Source of the DNA: Gaertneriomyces semiglobifer
Taxonomy: Eukaryota > Chytridiomycota > Chytridiomycetes > Spizellomycetales > Spizellomycetaceae
NCBI GenBank assembly: GCA_025558075.1
Contig: JAHLKF010000028.1
Location: 62,001-126,000 of the forward strand
DNA: 64,000 nucleotides
Direction: 5' to 3'
In this document: in pieces, positions 56,928 to 64,000 of the stretch
Numbering within the stretch: position 1 is the stretch's first letter
How the letters are laid out: every line of letters starts with the position of its first letter
Position numbers and translations under genes: made by a program
Notes under the pieces: model-generated
The model's input: the letters and a program-made list of their open reading frames with translations, nothing else
Told to the model about the DNA's origin: nothing
Databases searched by the model: none

Positions 56928-57451
56928 CTGATGAGATGTGTAAGTCGGAAAAAAGAATCAAAATAGGGAACAAAGGAACAGAGGGACAGAGGCCAGGTTA
57001 GATTGGGATCAGACTGGATCATCATAAAAATGCGGTGAGATACTTATAATTGAAACGGTTTACTTGGCACACTCGTCTTCGTGGCAGTCTTCGAATTAAT
57101 ATCATCAGACGCCGACGGTTGCTTCTGCATAGCTATGACTGCCTCATGCGGTTCGGACTTTCTCCTGGAGGCTCGTAGGTGCGAAATACCGCTTCCTTCC
57201 CGACAGTCTTATGCTGCTATAACCTACTCGCACTTTAAACTGGGTCGAGTGCCGACATGCGGTGTTAGGGTTATGTGACAGTGAGGAACTACTGTCATGC
57301 GGGCCGGCGACGATGGTGGATAATGCGGAAGTATCAAGTCTTTCGATGGATGAGGGAACATATGCATACGGTCAGGACTAGAAAGGGAAGGGAACGCAAG
57401 AAGGATTGTGTCATTGTTATCCGTGGCCGCGATATCGAATGGCTTCCTACT
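56928..57451. other. TAF2 upstream region, probably with its first exon
   Basis: A strong acceptor (TTCTTTTTTCC...CATCAG) just upstream of the TAF2 exon at 56927 shows that another exon lies here. The minus-strand frame from about 57137 (MQKQPSASDD...KPFQL) is the best candidate but meets a stop before the GTATCT donor. Otherwise nothing recognised. Confidence 0.4.
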
Positions 57452-57618
57452 CTAGCATCTTGAAATCGGTTTGACGGGGACTTTGGTGAACTCAAAGCCT
57501 ACGCCCACACACGGGCTGTTGTTGTGCAGTTCATCCACCTCTGCCATCAGCTCTGCCAAGTCAATCATGCCTTTGCCTTTGAGGATGTTCATCGTTTGCC
57601 TGTGCGCCTGTTCGAGGC
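57452..57618 (-). CDS. Terminal exon of a small unrecognised protein
   Basis: A minus-strand exon with a good acceptor (TTTTAACAACTAG) reads LEQAHRQTMNILKGKGMIDL, AELMAEVDELHNNSPCVGVG and FEFTKVPVKPISRC before a stop at 57452-57454. Its amphipathic, protein-like composition is convincing. A 74-nt intron (57619-57692, donor GTATGA) leads to a preceding exon ending YASSGN, but that exon would run into the SYS1 start on the other strand. No family is recognised. Confidence 0.4.
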
Positions 57619-57747
57619 CTAGTTGTTAAAACCACGCGCGCTGGTTGATTTTCCCGAAGTCAACAGGCCAACAACTTTCATCCACCTCATACCATTTCCA
57701 GAGCTTGCATAGGTACCCACACAACGGATGTCGACCCACTTAACACA

Positions 57748-58424
57748 ATGTCCAATACCTACCGCACATCCAAATTCAATCCAATACAGATCTGTTCACA
57801 GATAGGTAAGGTCATTTCTATACTCAGTCATGTCCTCCATCAAAACATAACATGACTTGCTTCACCCCCAGCAATACTGCAAGCGGGCTACTACACGTCT
57901 CACTCCCTCATAATTCTCACCCTGGAGCTTCTCATTGGCTCTCAAACAACCCTCAAACACGTCCTTAATCACGATGAGCTACAAACAGATACCGTACTAG
58001 GATGGGGACTGTTTTTAACCACGCTTATAAACGCCGGAGTTGGGTACGTGGTCTTTCTTTCCTGGCTGGCCTCCTCTCGCATATCTCCATTGGGCCCACA
58101 ATAATACTCAACCGTAAACCTTTTAGGGCAATTCTCCTTCGATTCGTCATCAAACGCGCTCGTCTCTGTCTCGACTTTGCGGCAACCCTCCATTTTCTGC
58201 ATCTCATCTTCTCGTTCCTTTATACTGGGCATCTACCACGATCGTTCTTCTACTGGTTTGCGTTCCTATGCTCTTTGACAATCATGGCACTAGGTGGTGA
58301 ATATCTCTGTATGCAAAAAGAAATGGAACCGATCGAGATGGCGGGTTCAAAGAAGCGAGGGAGTACGGTGGATCCGAGCCAAGATGTGGAACTGCAGAGA
58401 CTTACTGCAGAAGAAATGGCGTAA
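57748..58424 (+). CDS. SYS1: Golgi trafficking protein SYS1
   Basis: Exons 57748-57805, 57872-58043 and 58127-58424 give 175 residues. The N-terminus FNPIQICSQIAILQAGYY is followed by four membrane segments. The third exon has the family block VIKRARLCLDFAATLHFLHL and GGEYLCMQKEMEPIEM. SYS1 is a trans-Golgi multi-spanning protein that recruits the ARF-like GTPase Arl3/ARFRP1. The short acidic tail (TVDPSQDVELQRLTAEEMA) is lineage-specific. Exon phases agree throughout. Confidence 0.94.
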
Positions 58425-58615
58425 ACATAGTAGAACCTAGCTACTGTCTAAGTTTTGGTACATATAATGATGCTATCGCTCGCTGAGTCCAGCATCAGAG
58501 CGGTGTTTTTGACACTACACTTTTCATCACTTGAATCACGTTGGGCTCAATTTATTTTACAATAACAAGGTATAAAGAGATTATACAGTCTAAAGGGTCC
58601 ACTTTATCGCGGCAC

Positions 58616-60550
58616 TTACTGCTGGGGACCTACTTGTCCAGGCATAATAACATCATCAATCTTCAAAATCATTTTCACCAGCTGGGTAGCAAGGTAAAGT
58701 TGAGAGCGCTTTGAAATCAACGGGTCAAAGACGCATTGCTCACGCATATCTACAAAACAGGATCATAATCAGAGTACGGATCGGTATCAGGCGAGTGCTC
58801 TGCTACGAACCATTGGACCCACGCAGGTTGCAGTCAATGCCCAATCTCGAATTCTTCTCCAAAACTTGTCTGCTCTTCACCTCAGCCAACGTCTCAATAG
58901 GCGCCAGCCCACTGTTTTCGGCCAGTTGCAATGGGATGGCATCCAACGCGGCAGCGAACCCTCGCATGGCATACTGTTCAATGCTTGAAATCTGATCCGC
59001 AGCATCTGATACGGCAATGGCGCAAGCAATTTCTGCCGCACCTCCTCCATACACGATACGGTTATCTCTGACTAGGTTTCGCACAACGCAGATGGCATCA
59101 TGAAGAGAGCGCTTGGCTTCGTCGATGATCATCTTGTTGCCACCACGTACGAAAAGTGTTACTGCACGGGTATTGGCACATTCCTCAATGACAAGCATCC
59201 GGTCTTTCGTGGTGCCAAAGGAAACTTCCCGAACAACACCGGCGGTTCCCAACTTTTGTGGAGTGAGTTCTTCAAAGCGCGGGACAATACGGCCGTTTGT
59301 TGCAATGGCGATGAGCTGCACAAATTATTTAGCAAAGCACAAATGGTCAAAAGGTGAGGTCTTTGCGTACCTCGATCTCGGGTCCACCAACCCATCGGAC
59401 AGCCGGAAGTTGATTTTGCAGCAGCAAGTGATTCGCCTCATCGTCAAAGCCCCACTGACAGATAACAAGGTTCGTGCCTGCATCCTTCACCTGCTTGATC
59501 ATTTCCGCAAACTTATCCTTTTCGTATGCTTGTAACTTTTTGTATTCCTCAACAGATTTAATGTCGAGGTTATGCTTGGTTTTAGGTTTTGGGGGCTCAA
59601 ACGGGCAGGTCAGAATCGCAATCTTGGCGTCACGAATCTCCTTTGGCATTTGTGGGTGAGACATGTCCTTATCCACGACAACCCCGTAAACAAGCTTGGA
59701 GTCTTCCAAAGACCCGCCCATCTTTCCATCCACTTTAATCAACTCAAAGTCAACATCCTTCCGTTCCAGATCCGCAACAGACATAACAGCATCTACAGCC
59801 ATCTGCGCAAATTGGTCGTGGCATTTTGACACAATCTTAGATCCTAAACATGTCTTGGCAACCCGGAGCAGAATCTCGCCATCCTTGCCTTTCCCAACCG
59901 GAATCTCATCAGCAATCTTTTCCAACTCGGCAACGGCCACCTTGCAAGCTTTCTCAAACCCATCCGCTACACGAATTGGGTGGAGACCTTTGTCGAGGAG
60001 AATCTCAGCTTGCTCCAACAGGGCACCTGCTAGCACAACGACACCAGTTGTTCCATCACCAATTTCGTCATCTTGAGATTTTGATAATTGGACGAGTAGT
60101 TTGGCAATCTGGTGCTCAACTTCCATCTCATCGAGAATCGTCGCGCCATCGTTGGTAATGGTGATGTCGCCGTCCGGAGAAATGAGAATCTTGTCGAGAC
60201 CGCGTGGGCCAAGTGAGGTCTTAATGATGTCCGCGACAGTGCGAGCAGCAAGGATATGTTGCTAAAATAATAAAGTCAGTATGTGGTCATCAACAGCCGA
60301 CAGTAGGATTCTTGGATTCGTCCACTCGTAACATGCCCGTTCATCCGCATGCTCAAGATCTATCCTTCACCCTTCGTTCGCGACCAGTCACCCACCACGT
60401 TACTTCTACATCTAGAAATAACACCAACAGAATACTCACTTTTTGCGCTTCCAGTCCCTTCACCCGACTCTTCTGGCCTTGTTCTCTTAGAATGATAATC
60501 GGACGCCCGTACTCGTCTTGTGCATACACAGCGTCCATATTTCCTGACAT
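58616..60550 (-). CDS. CCT5: Chaperonin CCT subunit epsilon
   Basis: Exons 60440-60550, 59371-60261, 58811-59315 and 58616-58749 give 546 residues, the family size. The ATP site reads [12 protein letters not shown] and [16 protein letters not shown]. The epsilon-specific run [20 protein letters not shown] and [20 protein letters not shown], plus [20 protein letters not shown], identify the subunit. The end [14 protein letters not shown] is typical. CCT folds actin and tubulin. The first intron (178 nt) is unusually long for this genome. Divergent from IFT25. Confidence 0.98.
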
Positions 60551-60808
60551 TTTGAGAGCCTCCCGTTCGGTTGTTCAGTACACTAATCGCTTTTTCGAAC
60601 CTGTAGATGTCAGTTATATGTACGTCTTGGTTTCCTTGCCAGATGTTGCGTCCAATTGGCAGCACACTAGATCTGCGCCTAAAAGAATTGTTCACCATAA
60701 TTGGTTATTGATTACATGTCGGACCAATGCCCGTCTCAAAAACGCGTTCAGCAACAAACGCAAACCGAATGCGAAAAGTGCTTCAACAAACCACGGCGCT
60801 AGAACACG
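60551..60808. promoter_or_regulatory. Divergent promoter region, CCT epsilon / IFT25
   Basis: This is 258 bases between outward-facing starts of the tubulin-folding chaperonin subunit and a ciliary transport subunit. No specific site is assigned. Confidence 0.45.
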
Positions 60809-61294
60809 ATGACGGCCATTCCTCCTCGAGTTTACAGCGGAATAAGTTCAGCGACATCACATCACCCTTCTCATCCTCCGCAGCACGCCTTGGAACCGTC
60901 GCCCGCGAAATGGTGGATCACCACTGGCCTCTATCCGCAAGAATTGGTCCTTACCTTGGCTGATCCAGTCAAAGTTTCAAAAATCAAATTGGCAAGCACA
61001 AAAGTGGCAAAATGGGTTATAGAAGGATGTGATGCAGAGAACTTTCAGGATATCAAAACGAACTGGAAAGCTGTTAGCGAGAAAAGTAAGTGGAAATGTT
61101 CAGCAAGATGGCTTACTCTGACACTAACGGAAACGAATGAAGCTATTGATGATGTTGAAGGAGGGCTACAGCAGACGACCATGGACCTATCCGAACCCCA
61201 CCGTGAGTTGCGACATTTACGTCTTATCATCCCGAAAGGATACAACGCATTTGCCAGCGTGCATCAGATCACAGTTTACGCAAGTGAGGCATAG
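60809..61294 (+). CDS. IFT25: Intraflagellar transport protein IFT25 (HSPB11-like)
   Basis: This single exon codes 161 residues. The galactose-binding-like jelly-roll signature appears as KWWITTGLYPQELVLTLADP, then VKVSKIKLASTKVAKWVIEG, and ends LRHLRLIIPKGYNAFASVHQ. These match the IFT25/HSPB11 pattern of a WTTTGMFPQE-type strand and a final FASVH strand. IFT25 pairs with IFT27 in the IFT-B complex that moves cargo in cilia. An insert with ETNEAIDDVEGGLQQTTMD breaks the middle. The gene marks the organism as flagellated. Confidence 0.85.
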   Translation: MTAIPPRVYSGISSATSHHPSHPPQHALEPSPAKWWITTGLYPQELVLTLADPVKVSKIKLASTKVAKWVIEGCDAENFQDIKTNWKAVSEKSKWKCSARWLTLTLTETNEAIDDVEGGLQQTTMDLSEPHRELRHLRLIIPKGYNAFASVHQITVYASEA

Positions 61295-61457
61295 GCTATC
61301 ATAAAACACGGTCCATATATGAAAGCAAATAGTCCAAACCATCAGCTTTGTTACATCACACAATAGTCGCCAACAGTAAATGCATCACCCCACACACACA
61401 TATGTCATGTACATCGTTAGTCCTCCAGCAAACAAACGTTCTAATAAGAAATGATCA

Positions 61458-62545
61458 CTACGCGGTTGCCGGAGCGTGAACTTGTTTCGCTCGGTTGAAG
61501 AGAGAAAAGAGAATAATCGTCCATGCCGCAAACTGATCCTTGCAAACAAAGAGAACGGCCTGGCAGAGAACAGCCTTCACAATTTGTGGTTGCAAACCCT
61601 GTGGTAACAAAAACAAGGTGAATACATGCATCATGTGCAGCTAACTTGTACAAAGCCATACCTTATACCAGCCCTTGAGTCCCTCCTTTTTCATCACCTT
61701 TTGTAAAATGTCAATGGAGCTCTTATATGTAATGGCCTCCACCTCCTTCTGCGACAACCCCTCAACGTTCTTTGGCGGCTTCCACTGCATGCGCACTTTC
61801 GCCATGATATACGGGTATGTTACAATGGTGGCCAGTGCTTTCGAAAGTGCTCCAATCACAAATGTTTGTCCGGCGGTCAGCACACCATTGACGTTACCGG
61901 AACGCTCCAAGGCCAAGGTTTTGAGTCTCTCGAACATTCCATATGTGATAGCGGGGTTGACGCAGAGAACCAGAGACGCCTGCAAACCTCTCCATAATCC
62001 AGCAAGGCCTTCATCGCGTACAATAGCACGCATAGTATTCAGGAACGAGCGTTGATCTTCTCGTGACGATGTTTGTTGACGAGTGGCAATAACTGCAACA
62101 GGCAAAGTGCAAACCTGACTCATAGCACCAGCAACCGCACCCAGAAACAGTTCCATGGCAGTGTGAATATGTCCGCCTTTTGCTCTCTTCAAATAAATCC
62201 CTCGGATCCAGCCGTAAAAGTAAAAGTAGGAGAAAGAGCTTGCGACCGTTCCGAGAAGCCCCGCGCCCAAACCGGCGTACAATCCATTGATACCTTCCGT
62301 TCTTACGATTTTCAAGAAGGCATCCAGCGCATTATCATAATGTCGTTGAGGGTTCAAGCTCTTCAATTCTTTTGTCTGCACTTGTAACCGAGTCTTTATG
62401 CTAAGGTCAATCGAGTGAGTTGAAGCTCACTGAGAACGCTACGCGAAACGGCAACTTACACGTCAAGAGGAAATATGGCAGTGTTGGCGGACAGAGCACC
62501 CAAGGCGCCAGCAGTCGCATTTCCGAACGGCGTCAGTTTGGACAT
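61458..62545 (-). CDS. ANT1: Peroxisomal adenine-nucleotide carrier (ANT1/PMP34, SLC25A17-like)
   Basis: Exons 62460-62545, 61662-62400 and 61458-61598 give 321 residues. It has three mitochondrial-carrier repeats: first PLDVIKTRLQVQTKELKS, second LPVAVIATRQQTSSRED, third YPYIMAKVRMQWKPPKNV. The second-repeat variant VIATRQQT and VNPAITYGMFERLKTLALE are characteristic of peroxisomal ATP carriers rather than mitochondrial ones. It would import ATP into peroxisomes for fatty-acid activation. The end is LFSLFNRAKQVHAPATA. Confidence 0.93.
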
Positions 62546-63383
62546 ATCGTGAATATCTTTGAGATGAGGATGCGATGGGTAGCAATGAGAAAGGGAACGC
62601 TATACAGAGAAGTGGCAAATGCAACGTCGCAGATGGGTTCAGCGGAAGGGGGAGGAGATGCCGATGTCCGTTGGCCTTCTTATAGCACTGCTTGCTCCAC
62701 GGGAAAGCAGACGACCGCGCGAGCGTCTGTAAAGAACTAGAAAGGCTGAAAGTGAAAGGGCTGCGAAGATCAGCAGGAGGGGCGGGTGGAGGTGAGTTGG
62801 AAGGAACAATAAATGGCAGACAAGTCGGTCGTGTGAGCCCAATCCAAACTGCTCGTCAATTCAGTCGCAGATGCCCAGCGTTGATGAATATGAAAATCTC
62901 TCACTGAAAGGAAAGAGCCGGGTTCGGGTTTCACAGATTCGACTCACTCGAATTTACCCGATGATGATGTAATATTGCGCGTGACCGTGACTGGGAGAAT
63001 TCGGGTGGCGGAGTTTTGTGCGGGGGGCCTGTGGGCTTTCAACTCTTTTGTCTCTTGACTCTGGTGTCTCTTGGCGAATGCCGGCCAGGGCTTTGTTTTT
63101 TGGGGGCGCACCTTGTTCCTGTCAACAAATGCTCCACAATAAAGCGGCGACCATAACGCTCACGCGACACAACGTCACACAAAGGTGACAAATCGCAAGC
63201 AACGGCAGCACGGCATTTCAAATTCCACCAAAGGATGCAACACCCGGCATTTGCGGAGCGTACGCGCGGACATGAGTCAAGTGTGTCCGCCGAAACCCTA
63301 CTTCTAGCGTGGCGATCCCAAGGGATTTGCCACTTCGCGCAACGCTCGCAAAAGTTAGATCTGGCTCGTCGCGGCGAAAAAAT
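62546..63383. promoter_or_regulatory. Divergent intergenic region, 838 bases
   Basis: This lies between the carrier (-) and the possible DNA-PKcs-like gene (+). It contains overlapping short frames on both strands without coding character. Presumed promoters; nothing specific recognised. Confidence 0.4.
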
Positions 63384-64000
63384 ATGGACCGCCTGAGGGA
63401 ACATCTTACAGAGCTTCTGGACGTCCTACGAGATGGGAACGGCAGTAGAGCCAGAGCTCTGGCGGAAGACCTCGCCACAGATACTACAGAGTTGGAAGAG
63501 AAAGACTATTGTATGTTCACGGTGCCGCGGGGGTTTTCACAAGCACTCTGGGCGACTTTATTGATTTGCGTAAACAGCCTTTGCCGTTTCGCTTTTGCTA
63601 GATAGCGAGAATGGTCTCATTCGCTTTTTCAGGCTTACAAAGGGTAACAAGGAGTTTTCGGAAGCCAATCAGGTTCTACTGCAAGCACTGTCGCGGTTCA
63701 TTTTTCAAATACCAGCTGCTGTAAAACCATACGCGGTCGATCTTAAGGTTTGAGTCTACAAGTGGCTGTTCAGTTCAGCACGGATTCTGGAATAACACGC
63801 CTGGCTCGACTAGAACGTCTGCCAGAATTTCTTTGATGCGCCGAAAGAGTCATCACGGACAAAAGACGCTTCCTTTAGCGTACTAGGCCCGCTACTAGAC
63901 CCATCATATGGCATTGCAGATCCACAAAAGCTTGAAGTCGGCAAAATTTACGAATTGTGCGGTAGCCAGTTTAGCGTTTTATCCTTAAAGTAATACTGAA
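63384..64000 (+). CDS. 5' end of a large gene, possibly DNA-PKcs-like PI3K-related kinase; runs off the window
   Basis: Exons 63384-63510, 63602-63747 and 63814 onward (probably to a donor GTAATA at 63990) give about 150 residues beginning MDRLREHLTELLDVLRDGNG. The helical segment LLQALSRFIFQIPAAVKPYA followed by VDLKNVCQNFFDAPKESSRT resembles the N-terminal HEAT repeats of DNA-dependent protein kinase catalytic subunit. Spacing to a later KIYELCG is also similar. DNA-PKcs is known from several early-diverging fungal lineages. The kinase domain would lie beyond the window, so the call rests on one weak stretch. Confidence 0.45.

Overview
The window is nuclear DNA of a fungus. Its genes are dense and carry many short GT-AG introns, mostly 53-83 nt. 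The reconstructed proteins include fungal-type housekeeping genes, a fungal-type C2H2 regulator, an acetate-transporter-family protein, a complex I subunit and an intraflagellar-transport subunit (IFT25). IFT25 implies a cilium or flagellum, so a zoosporic fungus of the chytrid kind is the best guess. A Crinkler-type effector gene, a family known from chytrids and oomycetes, fits this. All exon boundaries were read by eye from splice motifs, frame continuity and family resemblance. No search was run.

Layout. 1-2331: the 3' part of a Crinkler-type P-loop NTPase/nuclease gene. 2332-6342: gene-poor, with broken coding-like pieces. 6343-13139: a Gln-rich zinc-knuckle protein, eIF1, a LIM protein and a PhoD-like phosphatase. 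14656-21950: acetate-transporter-family membrane protein, universal stress protein, a secreted Thr-repeat protein, a C2H2 regulator and MsrA. 22697-27528: an unrecognised gene, a SET-domain protein and the 49-kDa complex I subunit. 27529-34632: a 7-kb gene-poor repeat block holding a nested purine-rich satellite. 34633-50517: annexin, peptidyl-tRNA hydrolase, a possible CKAP2-like spindle protein, MoaD, histidine phosphatase (with a duplicated last-exon segment downstream), nucleoside hydrolase with a CaaX end, LYAR-type zinc finger, eL38, proteasome alpha-4 and an alpha/beta hydrolase. 51080-56927: TAF2 carrying four bromodomains. 57452-64000: a small unresolved exon, SYS1, CCT epsilon, IFT25, the peroxisomal adenine-nucleotide carrier and the 5' end of a possible DNA-PKcs-like gene.

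Most genes are unrelated housekeeping functions and no operon or gene cluster is evident. Several neighbours are divergent and probably share promoters (PhoD/acetate transporter, annexin/peptidyl-tRNA hydrolase, CKAP2-like/MoaD, proteasome alpha-4/hydrolase, CCT epsilon/IFT25, carrier/DNA-PKcs-like). The most unusual items are the TAF2-(bromodomain)x4 architecture, the Crinkler effector, the nucleoside hydrolase with a farnesylation-type C-terminus, the in-frame duplicated phosphatase exon and the nested satellite.
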